Below are positions 44,487 to 51,830 of a DNA stretch of 64,000 nt, in pieces. The position numbers and the translations under genes were made by a program. The stretch covers positions 87,921 to 151,920 of the forward strand of contig PMYB01000053.1 of NCBI GenBank assembly GCA_003170915.1. Direction: 5' to 3'. The stretch is from Bryobacterales bacterium. Its GTDB lineage: Bacteria; Acidobacteriota; Terriglobia; Bryobacterales; Bryobacteraceae. Within the stretch, counting starts at the first letter, position 1. Each line of letters opens with the position of its first letter. The notes beneath the pieces are model-generated. The model saw nothing but the letters and a program-made list of their open reading frames with translations. It ran no database searches and had not been told where the DNA came from.

Positions 44487-44528
44487 ATCACGCGTCTGCG
44501 GCCAGGAGCCGGGCACCCAAAGTCCGAG
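44487..44528 (-). repeat. Fragment of a WVPGSW-repeat gene
   Basis: The minus strand encodes LGLWVPGSWPQTRDS, and about 30 of 35 bases match the end of the WxW-repeat lipoprotein gene at 45460-45500 (VWVPGSWSQTHRG). It is a short orphan copy fused in frame to the antitoxin ORF. Confidence 0.5.
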
Positions 44529-44607
44529 ATGGGGGCAACCCGCCAACTTGGATTGGCGAACCGGTGCGGAGGGCCGGATGCCGCCCAGTCCGGCGTCGAG
44601 TTTGCGG

Positions 44608-44629
44608 TATAGTAGTGAATGTCACTACA
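44608..44629 (+). promoter_or_regulatory. Operator/promoter of the Phd-PIN module
   Basis: GTAGTGA-ATG-TCACTAC is a perfect 7-bp inverted repeat (44612-44628). It overlaps a TATAGT -10-like box at 44608-44613 and lies 15 bases before the antitoxin start, the usual place for autoregulation. Confidence 0.5.
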
Positions 44630-44643
44630 TTGGGGAGACCACC

Positions 44644-44889
44644 GTGAACAAAGCAGTCTCGGCCGCGGACGCCAATCGCCGGTTCTCGGAACTCCTGCGA
44701 ACCGTGAAGCAGGGTCGCAGCGTCGTCGTGACGAGTCACGGCAAGCCCGTGGCAACAATCTCGCCCGTGGCGAAGGACAATCGGGCAGCGGAGGGCGCGC
44801 GCGCCGCTCTTTTCGCTCGGCTGCGTAGAGAACGAGTGGTGAACGCCGGCCGCTGGACGCGTGACGAACTGTACGACGACGCCCCATGA
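44644..44889 (+). CDS. Phd/YefM family antitoxin
   Basis: An 81-residue protein starting VNKAVSAADANRRFSELL and continuing VKQGRSVVVTSHGKPVATISP, the Phd/YefM DNA-binding fold. The C-terminus (RRERVVNAGRWTRDELYDD) wraps the toxin. A GTG start follows a GGGGAG site; the track start lies upstream in the operator. The stop overlaps the toxin start (ATGA). Confidence 0.88.
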   Translation: MNKAVSAADANRRFSELLRTVKQGRSVVVTSHGKPVATISPVAKDNRAAEGARAALFARLRRERVVNAGRWTRDELYDDAP

Positions 44890-45341
44890 GGATCGCGTTG
44901 GACACAAACGTCCTGGCCTACGCCGAAGGCGCCAACGGAGCGATCATGCGAGACAAGGCGCTGAAGCTGATCGAGCGATTGCCACCGGAAGCCGTCGTGC
45001 TGCCGGTTCAGACGTTGGGCGAACTGTTCAACGTACTGGTTCGAAAAGCCAAGCGGCGCCCAAGTCGTGCGCGCGAAGCCGTGCTGAGCTGGCGCGACGC
45101 GTATGCAGTGGTTGAGACGTCCGCCTCCGTAATCGTCAACGCAACGGATCTAGCGTCCGATCATGGTCTTACGATCTGGGACTCGGTCGTGCTGGCCGCG
45201 TCGGCGGAGGCCGAGTGTCGTTTGCTCCTGTCGGAAGATCTCCAAGAAGGCTTTACGTGGCGTGGAGTCACCGTCACCAACCCGTTTGCGCCCACGCTTC
45301 ATCCCATATTGGCGGCACTGCTCAGGGCGCTCCAGGAGTGA
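44886..45341 (+). CDS. PIN-domain toxin (VapC-like)
   Basis: A 151-residue PIN nuclease. It begins MRIALDTNVLAYAEG with the first acidic residue at D6; TLGELFNVL supplies a second, and LTIWDSVVLAASAEAECRLLLSEDLQ the third and fourth. All expected metal ligands are present, so it should be active. Paired with a Phd antitoxin instead of VapB, a frequent combination. Confidence 0.88.
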   Translation: MRIALDTNVLAYAEGANGAIMRDKALKLIERLPPEAVVLPVQTLGELFNVLVRKAKRRPSRAREAVLSWRDAYAVVETSASVIVNATDLASDHGLTIWDSVVLAASAEAECRLLLSEDLQEGFTWRGVTVTNPFAPTLHPILAALLRALQE

Positions 45342-45419
45342 ACCCGTACGCGTGTGGCACTCAGTGACGGCGAGGTGAGTTCGATCGAAGCCGCGGTGCG
45401 GGCAAACTCCGGCTAGCAG

Positions 45420-45722
45420 TTATCGCCAGTAGCCGCGGCGGAATGTCCAGCCGCGGTGCGTCTGCGACCAAGAGCCTGGCACCCAGACGGCTCGCGGGCG
45501 AGGCGGGTGAACCCAGCGGCCACCCACCCAGGACCAGTTGCCGGCGCGCGATTCCCAGAATCCTTCGGTCCAGACAAAGCCCGGGCCGGGGGCCACACCC
45601 ACCACACCGTATCTGGGCGGCGGAGGCGGGCCGTACCGCGCGACATAGCCGCCATTCACGGCGCAAGCGTTCAGAATCGCTCCCAGCAGCACAGAGGCGA
45701 GGGGCAGTAGCTTCCGTGTCAT
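45420..45722 (-). CDS. Lipoprotein with WxxGxW-type repeats
   Basis: A 100-residue protein. The N-terminus LLPLASVLLGAILNAC is a lipoprotein signal with the cysteine at 20. The mature part is Pro/Tyr-rich and has aromatic repeats (FVWTEGFWESRAGNW, SWVGGRWVHPP, AVWVPGSW), the YXWGXW pattern of small envelope proteins. A GGGAGGTAA site precedes the ATG at 45722. Function unknown, likely outer-membrane associated. Confidence 0.75.
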   Translation of the reverse strand: MTRKLLPLASVLLGAILNACAVNGGYVARYGPPPPPRYGVVGVAPGPGFVWTEGFWESRAGNWSWVGGRWVHPPRPRAVWVPGSWSQTHRGWTFRRGYWR

Positions 45723-45805
45723 CTCGTTCTTACCTCCCTGTGCAGTGGAACGCGGAGCGCGGAATGCGCGTTGCGGGTCTGAATTGAAGTTAATGTTATG
45801 GCTTG

Positions 45806-46123
45806 TTAAGGAGTCTTCGCGCTGGCGTTTGGATGGCACTGAACGCAGTTGCCCTTCATCTCGAACGCCCTGCCGCCAGCCTTGTGGCAAGTGCGGCAAC
45901 CGTCGCTCGATTTGAGCGGTTCCTGGGCGGACTGCGGCCATAGCTTCGGGTGGCAGGTCGCGCATTCGCCCTTCTCCCGGTCTATGTGCGTCGCGTGAGT
46001 GAAGATCGCGTCGCCGCCCTTCGACTGGAACACCAGCTTCTCCGGCGGCTTTTTGTCTTGAGCCGTTACCATGACGCCACTAACCAACGTTACGGCGACG
46101 ATCAACGCGGGCACATGGCGCAT
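45806..46123 (-). CDS. Small periplasmic multiheme c-type cytochrome (c3/c7-like)
   Basis: A 105-residue protein with a signal peptide and three CxxCH heme sites (CATCH at 54, CRTCH at 76, CVQCH at 93) plus extra histidines (HATH, 43-46) for axial ligation. This is the form of triheme c7-type cytochromes, which carry electrons in the periplasm. Its start is 3 bases from the stop of the upstream secreted gene, so the two are probably co-transcribed. Confidence 0.88.
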   Translation of the reverse strand: MRHVPALIVAVTLVSGVMVTAQDKKPPEKLVFQSKGGDAIFTHATHIDREKGECATCHPKLWPQSAQEPLKSSDGCRTCHKAGGRAFEMKGNCVQCHPNASAKTP

Positions 46124-46126
46124 ATT

Positions 46127-46798
46127 CTAAGGTTGGAGCGCCAGTGTGGCCTTTCCCGCCGGACCGTCGTAAATCAGCTCGACCGAATGGATGCCCTTGG
46201 CCCCGCCGCGGTACTGGAAGTAAATCAGTCCCGCCTGGGGAAGGGTCCGGTCGCCTTCCGGAAGCGTGGCCTTTTGAACGCGCTGTGCCATCGCGCGCTG
46301 CACCTCTATGGGGATCTTGACCGGTGGGGGCGGCGCGTTGGAGTCGGCCTGGTCGCCGTTTCCGCCGCTGCTCAAGCCAGTTTTCGACTTCGATTTGGCT
46401 TCCTCGGGCGGCTGCCACTCGGGATCTTTGACGGAACTGAGCACCATCCCGAATGGCCGCGTGGGCAAGGCAGCCTTCTTCCCGTTGATGCGGAGTGAAA
46501 AGTCGTCGGCGGCTATCTTCATGCGCGCGTCGGGCGCGCCGAACAACGCCATTTCAACCACCACAAAGTCTTCCGTGGTGAGGGGTCCCTGCGCCGTGGG
46601 GACCGAGTGTCCCGCGAACTCGGCTGCAATCGTCACCGTGCCGGCCTTAGTCTGGGCCTGGTAGTCGGCTGGAGTGGCTCTAGGCGGCAGGCCTTTGGAT
46701 TCGATTGGCGCGCCTTTGGCGGGGGTGTCCTGCCCTTGTCCATATAGGCAGATGGCGGCGCTCAAGACACCGATGGTTAACGGAGCGGAAAGTCTCAT
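46127..46798 (-). CDS. Secreted hypothetical protein
   Basis: A 223-residue protein with a signal peptide (APLTIGVLSAAICLYG). The mature part has AGTVTIAAEFAGHSVPTA, LTTEDFVVVEMALFG, DDFSLRINGKKAALPT and a proline-rich linker (NAPPPPVKIPIE) before LPQAGLIYFQYRGGA and IHSVELIYDGPAG. It reads as two beta-sandwich modules. It sits directly upstream of the multiheme cytochrome gene. Function unknown. Confidence 0.65.
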   Translation of the reverse strand: MRLSAPLTIGVLSAAICLYGQGQDTPAKGAPIESKGLPPRATPADYQAQTKAGTVTIAAEFAGHSVPTAQGPLTTEDFVVVEMALFGAPDARMKIAADDFSLRINGKKAALPTRPFGMVLSSVKDPEWQPPEEAKSKSKTGLSSGGNGDQADSNAPPPPVKIPIEVQRAMAQRVQKATLPEGDRTLPQAGLIYFQYRGGAKGIHSVELIYDGPAGKATLALQP

Positions 46799-46842
46799 TC
46801 CAACTAAGAAGCTAGCATAGTGGAACCGGGCCCGGCGGGCAG

Positions 46843-47787
46843 CTATAACCGCTCGGTGAGGGTGAGGGGCGCTCGCAGGCGGAAGCTGATGCGCGTTTCC
46901 GAGGGGAGCGTGGCGGGCTTTCCACGGGTCAGCATGACATCGCCGGCGCCTGCACCGCCGCCTACGCCGGCGCCGATGGCCGCGCCTTTACCACCGCCAG
47001 CCGCAGCGCCAATTGCCGCGCCAATAACGGCTCCGACTGCCACCTTTTCAACATCTCCGCCGCGGTCTGGCTCGGCGTGCCGTTCGAAGCTGTCGGTCCG
47101 GATGGCCACGTTCTGCCCGTCGGAGGTGTGCAGGCGTGTCAATTCCACGGCGATTTCCGCGACCCCCTTCACCTTGCCGCCGGGGTCGGAGGCCACCACG
47201 CGGCCCTCCACCCGCGCGCCGCGCTCGGCGATCACAAAGCCATCCACCACCAACTCTTTGTCGAGGGTTGCGAGGAAGGCGTCGCCGGGCGCGTTGCGCT
47301 CCGAGGAGAGGCCGTCAACAAGGCGCACCGGCAACAGCATTCCGGCGTTCAGCGTGACCTTGTGCGGTTCGGGCGGAGGCGGAGTCGCGTTCTCCGGTTC
47401 GACGCGTACGGGTGGAACTGGCTGAGCTGGCGGCGCCGGGGCTTCCTTGAAAGGCTCGACGGCGGGAGCGGCCACCGGCGGCGCGACCACCGGGGCCGGT
47501 TCATACTGCGCGACGGCCACGGGTTCGGGGTTGCCCGCCCACCGACGCACAAACGGCGAAGGACGCGCCCGGGCTTTGGGAGCAGCCGGCTCAGGTACGG
47601 ACGCGGGTGCTGGTGCGGGCGCGGGTGCTAACGCGGGCGCTGGTGCTGGCACGGGCGCAGGCGCCTGCGCCATCACGGCAGCGGCAGCGGGAGCCGGAAG
47701 GCGGGCGGGCCTCTGCACCACCTTCATGACCAGGGCGCCGCCAACAGCACCGGCCGCAACCAGAACAACGATTTGCAGCGACTTCAT
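46843..47787 (-). CDS. Membrane-anchored Pro/Ala-rich protein with glycine-zipper region
   Basis: A 314-residue protein. An N-terminal helix (LQIVVLVAAGAVGGALVM) is followed by a long Pro-Ala linker, then a folded domain (MLLPVRLVDGLSSERNAPGD, ERGARVEGRVV) resembling a VirB10/TrbI-like beta-domain, and a Gly-Ala zipper (AVGAVIGAAIGAAAGGGKGA). Such layouts span the periplasm. The function is not known. The Pro-Ala linker comes from a simple repetitive DNA tract and may vary in length. Confidence 0.65.
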   Translation of the reverse strand: MKSLQIVVLVAAGAVGGALVMKVVQRPARLPAPAAAAVMAQAPAPVPAPAPALAPAPAPAPASVPEPAAPKARARPSPFVRRWAGNPEPVAVAQYEPAPVVAPPVAAPAVEPFKEAPAPPAQPVPPVRVEPENATPPPPEPHKVTLNAGMLLPVRLVDGLSSERNAPGDAFLATLDKELVVDGFVIAERGARVEGRVVASDPGGKVKGVAEIAVELTRLHTSDGQNVAIRTDSFERHAEPDRGGDVEKVAVGAVIGAAIGAAAGGGKGAAIGAGVGGGAGAGDVMLTRGKPATLPSETRISFRLRAPLTLTERL

Positions 47788-47864
47788 CCGTCATTCTCCC
47801 CAAACTAAAGTGACGGCCCGGCGCGCAGTTCCGTTTCCGGCTGGTAACCGTTAAGATTGGTGAA

Positions 47865-47900
47865 GGTTGGCAGGCCACAAGAAACGATGGCCTGCCCTAC
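47865..47900 (-). repeat. Second copy of the palindromic (REP-like) element
   Basis: The inverse complement matches 23635-23670 at 33 of 36 bases, with the same 9-bp stem (GGCAGGCCA/TGGCCTGCC). It lies between a minus-strand gene and dusB, upstream of the chosen dusB start. The track ORF for dusB wrongly begins inside it. Confidence 0.6.
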
Positions 47901-47931
47901 GGCCATGTATCCTTTCCCCGCCTGCTTATCG

Positions 47932-48915
47932 ATGGGACCGGTGAAGATCGCTCCCGCCACGGTGCTGGCCCCCATGGCGGGCGTGACCGACACGGTTTTC
48001 CGGCGGTTCATACGCAATCTGGGCGGGTGCGGGCTGATCGTGACCGAATTCACCAGCTCCCACGGCGTGAGTGCTTCGCTCGGCGCCCGGAAGCCGACCA
48101 GGACGCTGAAGTACCTGGCTTTCGATCCCGAGGAGCACCCCATTTCGGCGCAGCTTTTCGGCGCCGATCCGGCCGTCATGTCGGATGCCGCGCGCGTCTG
48201 CGAGGACCTGGGGTTCGACATCCTCGATATCAACTTCGGCTGCCCGGTCAACAAGGTGGTGAAATGCAACGGCGGATCGGCGTTGCTGCGCGACTTGCCT
48301 CTGGTGGAGCGCCTGCTGCGCGAGGTGCGGAAAGCCGTCGCGATTCCGTTCACCATGAAGTATCGCGCCGGTTGGAACGATGAGGAGCTGGTCGCCGTGC
48401 GGATGGCGAAGCTGGCGGAGGAGTGCGGCTTGCAGGCCGTGGCGCTGCATCCGCGCACGCGGGAGCAGGGCTTTGCGGGAAAGGCCGACTGGCGGCGCAT
48501 TGCGGAGGTGAAGGCGGCGGTCAAAATTCCGGTGATCGGCAACGGCGATGTGTTCACCCCGGAAGACGCCGTCCGCATGGTGCGCGAGACCAACTGCGAC
48601 GCCGTCATGATTGGGCGCGCGGCGTCCGCGAATCCATGGATCTTTCGGCAGATCGCGCAGTATCTGGAGACCGGCGCGTACCACCAGCCCAGCGAGCACG
48701 ACCGCTACGACATCATGCGGCGGTATTACGCCATGCTGATGGAACGCAACGAGAAGGACACGGTGGGTAAGATGAAACAGTTCGCCACCTATTTCACGCA
48801 CGGCGTGCGGCACGGCGCGCAGCTTCGCGCGTCGATACACCGGGCACAGGAGGCGTCCGCCATCGTCGGATTGGTGGACGAGTTCTTCCTGGAAGAGCCG
48901 GCGGCGGCGCTGTGA
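47932..48915 (+). CDS. dus: tRNA-dihydrouridine synthase (DusB-like)
   Basis: A 327-residue FMN enzyme that reduces uridine in tRNA. It has LAPMAGVTDTVFRR at the start, NFGCPVNKVVKCNGGSALL with the catalytic cysteine, HPRTREQGF and IGRAASANPWIF near the FMN phosphate. The ATG at 47932 avoids the palindromic repeat that lies in the longer track ORF. The stop overlaps the rnhA start (GTGA). Confidence 0.93.
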   Translation: MGPVKIAPATVLAPMAGVTDTVFRRFIRNLGGCGLIVTEFTSSHGVSASLGARKPTRTLKYLAFDPEEHPISAQLFGADPAVMSDAARVCEDLGFDILDINFGCPVNKVVKCNGGSALLRDLPLVERLLREVRKAVAIPFTMKYRAGWNDEELVAVRMAKLAEECGLQAVALHPRTREQGFAGKADWRRIAEVKAAVKIPVIGNGDVFTPEDAVRMVRETNCDAVMIGRAASANPWIFRQIAQYLETGAYHQPSEHDRYDIMRRYYAMLMERNEKDTVGKMKQFATYFTHGVRHGAQLRASIHRAQEASAIVGLVDEFFLEEPAAAL

Positions 48916-49367
48916 AAAACATTCGGCTCATCACCGATGGCTCGTGCCTGGGAAATCCCGGCCGCGGCGGCTGGGCAGCTATCCTGCGCTACGACCACCT
49001 CAAGAAGGAGATGTGGGGATCGTCGCCGCACACCACCAATAACCGCATGGAGCTGACCGCGGCCATCGAAGGGCTGCGGGCGCTGCGCGAGGATTGCGAG
49101 GTGGAAGTGGTCACCGATTCCGAGTATGTGAAGAACGGGATCACCATCTGGATTCACGCATGGAAGCGCAAGAACTGGATGACTGCCGCCAAGAAGCCGG
49201 TGGTGAACCAGGACCTCTGGCAGGAGCTCGACGAGCTGGCGGCGCGTCACAAGACCACCTGGACCTGGACCAAGGGTCACGCGTCCCACGCGGACAACAA
49301 CCGCTGCGACGACCTGGCTACACGCGCGGCGAAAGAGCAGTCGAGCGGGACGAAACCATCGCCATGA
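48912..49367 (+). CDS. rnhA: Ribonuclease HI
   Basis: A 151-residue enzyme that cuts RNA in RNA-DNA hybrids. The catalytic acids are D9 (LITDGSC), E47 (NRMELTAA), D69 (VTDSEYV) and a final Asp in HADNNRCDDLA. The basic handle region (WKRKNWMTAAKK) is present. GTG start overlaps the dus stop; its stop overlaps the next start (ATGA), giving a three-gene coupled operon. Confidence 0.95.
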   Translation: MKNIRLITDGSCLGNPGRGGWAAILRYDHLKKEMWGSSPHTTNNRMELTAAIEGLRALREDCEVEVVTDSEYVKNGITIWIHAWKRKNWMTAAKKPVVNQDLWQELDELAARHKTTWTWTKGHASHADNNRCDDLATRAAKEQSSGTKPSP

Positions 49368-50581
49368 AACGCTCCGGATTTGCCGACTTGCCTCTGCATG
49401 GCGGCCACGTGCCCGCCTGGCTGGCCGAGCGCATGACCAAGCTGGGCACGGCGATCGCGGAGAGCATTCTCTACCACTACGGCCCCTCGGAGCTGCTTAG
49501 CCGGCTCAGCGACCCGTTCTGGTTTCAGGCGCTCGGCTGCGTCATGGGGATGGACTGGCACTCGTCGGGAATCACCACGTCGGTGCTGGGCGCTTTGAAG
49601 CGCGGATTGAACCCACGCGCGGGCGAGTTGGGCATCTATGTGTGCGGTGGACGAGGGCGGCATTCGCGCAACACCCCGGATGAACTGCGCGCAGTGGCCG
49701 ACACCCACAGCCTGGATGGCGAAGCCCTGGTGCGAGCCAGCCGGCTCACGGCGAAGATCGACAACAACGCCATCGCGGACGGCTTTCAGATCTACCTGCA
49801 CACGTTCGTCGTCACGGCGGCGGGAGAGTGGGCCGTAGTCCAACAGGGCATGAACGAGCGAAGCGGGCTGGCGCGCCGCTATCACTGGCATTCGCCGGCG
49901 GTTCGCGATTTCACCTCGCAGCCTCATACCGCGATTGTGGGCGAGCACCAGGGCACCATCATGAACCTGGTGGACACCCAGGCGGAGCCGGCGCAACGGG
50001 CGATGCTGGAGATTGTCCGCGAGCAGCCCGACGCAACTCTGGGAGAGTTGCGAAAACTGGTGGCTCCGGCGCACCACGATGTGCGCGCCGCGGACGTGGA
50101 CCTGAAGCGCCTGGGCGCGGTGCTGGCCACCGCTTACGAGCGGGAGTTCCGGGATTTCGCTTCGCTTCTGCTGCTGGAGAACCTCGGCCCGCGCACGCTT
50201 CAAGCGCTCGCGCTGATTGCCGAAGTGGTTCACGGAACGGCGACGCGGTTCTCGGACCCGGCGCGATTCTCATTCGCGTTGGGAGGCAAGGACCGGCATC
50301 CATTTCCGGTGCCGCTCAAGACCTATGACGAATCCATCTCGGTACTGCGCCGGTCGCTGGACGCGGCCAAGGTGGGCGATACCGAGAAGCTCGGCGGATT
50401 TGCCCGGCTCGACCGCTTCGTGCGGGCGGTGGAGCAAAACTGCGCGACCGAAGTGGATTTCGCGGGGGTTGTGGCGCATGAGAACGCCATTTCACGGGAA
50501 CTGGGCGGGAGAAGTGTGTTCGACGATCGAAAGCCGCGGCGCGGTGGGACGCCGGAGCCGCGGCAGATGACGTTATTTTGA
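49364..50581 (+). CDS. DUF763 family protein
   Basis: A 405-residue protein of the DUF763 family, known mostly from archaea and thermophiles. Signature segments include RSGFADLPLHGGHVP, FWFQALGCVMGMDWHSSG, GGRGRHSRNTP and LENLGPRTLQALALIAEVV, the last resembling a helix-hairpin-helix. It ends QMTLF, similar to a sliding-clamp binding tail. The track ORF begins inside rnhA; ATG at 49364 overlaps the rnhA stop. Role unknown; coupling to RNase HI suggests nucleic-acid processing. Confidence 0.85.
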   Translation: MKRSGFADLPLHGGHVPAWLAERMTKLGTAIAESILYHYGPSELLSRLSDPFWFQALGCVMGMDWHSSGITTSVLGALKRGLNPRAGELGIYVCGGRGRHSRNTPDELRAVADTHSLDGEALVRASRLTAKIDNNAIADGFQIYLHTFVVTAAGEWAVVQQGMNERSGLARRYHWHSPAVRDFTSQPHTAIVGEHQGTIMNLVDTQAEPAQRAMLEIVREQPDATLGELRKLVAPAHHDVRAADVDLKRLGAVLATAYEREFRDFASLLLLENLGPRTLQALALIAEVVHGTATRFSDPARFSFALGGKDRHPFPVPLKTYDESISVLRRSLDAAKVGDTEKLGGFARLDRFVRAVEQNCATEVDFAGVVAHENAISRELGGRSVFDDRKPRRGGTPEPRQMTLF

Positions 50582-50688
50582 GGTTAGGCGTTAAGATAAG
50601 ACCGGTAGATCGCCGTCTCTGGACCGCCAGCCGTCACAAGTACAGGACGGGGACGGTACGTCCACTTGAACTGATGTAGACTCGGATT

Positions 50689-50916
50689 ATGAAGCCAGCG
50701 CACCGTTTGACCGCGATCATTGAACGTGAGGACGACGGTTTCGTGGCGTTGTGCCCGGAGCTCGATATTGCGAGCGAGGGCGGATCGATTGAAGAAGCGC
50801 GAGTCAACCTGATCGAGGCGCTCACGCTGTTCTTCGAATCAGCCGCGCCTTCCGAAGTCGGCCGCCGCCTTCACGACGAGGTTTTTGTCACCCAGGTTGA
50901 GGTGCCGGTTGGGTAG
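50689..50916 (+). CDS. HicB-like antitoxin
   Basis: A 75-residue protein with the HicB pattern: LTAIIEREDDGFVALCPELD, then ASEGGSIEEARVNLIEALTLF. It lacks a separate DNA-binding tail, so autoregulation would be weak or shared. The HicA gene overlaps its end by 8 bases. Confidence 0.88.
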   Translation: MKPAHRLTAIIEREDDGFVALCPELDIASEGGSIEEARVNLIEALTLFFESAAPSEVGRRLHDEVFVTQVEVPVG

Positions 50917-51136
50917 ACTCCGGGTTCTTTCGGGGTCGGAGGTTTGTCGGATTCTCGAACAGCACGGATTCGTCGCAGTCCGCCAGCAAGGCAGCCATCG
51001 GATCATGCAAAAGAGGATTGAGACAACGACAATCACCGTTCCTGTTCCTCTTCACGATCCGGTCCGACGCGGGACCCTGCGGAGCATCGTTCGGCAATCG
51101 GAGCTCCCGAGATCGTTATTTGAAACCGAAAACTAG
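50909..51136 (+). CDS. HicA-like mRNA interferase toxin
   Basis: A 75-residue protein. A TTG start gives LGRLRVLSGSEVCRILEQHG, the family N-terminus; the track start is further inside hicB. The catalytic histidine lies in QQGSHRIMQKR on a double-stranded RNA-binding fold. Order is antitoxin first, as in one of the two common HicAB arrangements. Confidence 0.85.
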   Translation: MGRLRVLSGSEVCRILEQHGFVAVRQQGSHRIMQKRIETTTITVPVPLHDPVRRGTLRSIVRQSELPRSLFETEN

Positions 51137-51237
51137 GCAGACATTCCCGAGACCAAGTTGCGGTTTGGCGACAAACCAACCGAGTGCTTTCCGTGAGGGG
51201 TGTTCCACGGTAGTACCTGCGCCACTCTTCCGGCTAC
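51137..51237. other. Short stretch after HicA without a recognised gene
   Basis: No gene, repeat or RNA is recognised here; it may be more decayed integrase sequence. Confidence 0.4.
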
Positions 51238-51690
51238 TCAAGCTCCGCAGTTCGACCCCGTTCCGGCGAGCGCAAGAACCTCGTTGCTGAATGAACTCCC
51301 GCACCGCGCCAAGCCGGCAGAACTGACTACATCTGGTGTGATGCAGTCACGAACACGGTGCAGTCTGACCGCCGTTGAGTCCGGACACATCGTGGCGGGC
51401 ACAAGATCTTTCCGCTCCAGAAAGAAGCGGCATCGCAGTACCACCGTTCGGTTGAATGCCAGGTGGGGCTCGGGGCAGTACCAGCCGATGAACTCCTCGG
51501 TAGCATGTCCGTACGATTTTTAGGAACTCGGCGCCGCCAGCGAGTCCAGAACTGCATTCTTCGACTGCTCAAGGTCGGGCATGCTAGGTACTGTCTTGGG
51601 CTTCGAGAGCTTCGTCGCTTTATGTCGATGTGCCATAAGGGCGGCCTCCGCAGCCTTGGGTTCAGTGTGTCGTGGGGACCTGCCGATCAA
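51238..51690 (-). pseudogene. Tyrosine recombinase (integrase) N-terminal remnant
   Basis: On the minus strand KATKLSKPKTVPSMPDLEQSKNAVL-like sequence (MPDLEQSKNAVLDSLAAPSS) is followed by one in-frame TAA, then YGHATEEFIGWYCPEPHL, AFNRTVVLRCRFFLERKDL and VPAT, which match the core-binding domain of a common phage-type integrase. After that the similarity fades and a stop follows. The catalytic domain with its Arg and Tyr is gone. It marks past site-specific integration beside the effector-like gene. Confidence 0.7.
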
Positions 51691-51830
51691 GATGACACAG
51701 CCCGACTTCCGGACCCTTCGCGGGACCTGGTCACCTGCTGGCGCGATCATACCGCCGCGACGATTCTTGCGGACAGCTTAGCTTACGGATACGCTGTTGC
51801 ATTATTATTGAGGTGGAGTTGATCGCACAT

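Noticed and set aside
46843-47787. Pro-Ala linker DNA as a tandem-repeat locus
   Set aside because: The units are irregular GC-rich codons for Pro-Ala and do not form a regular minisatellite.
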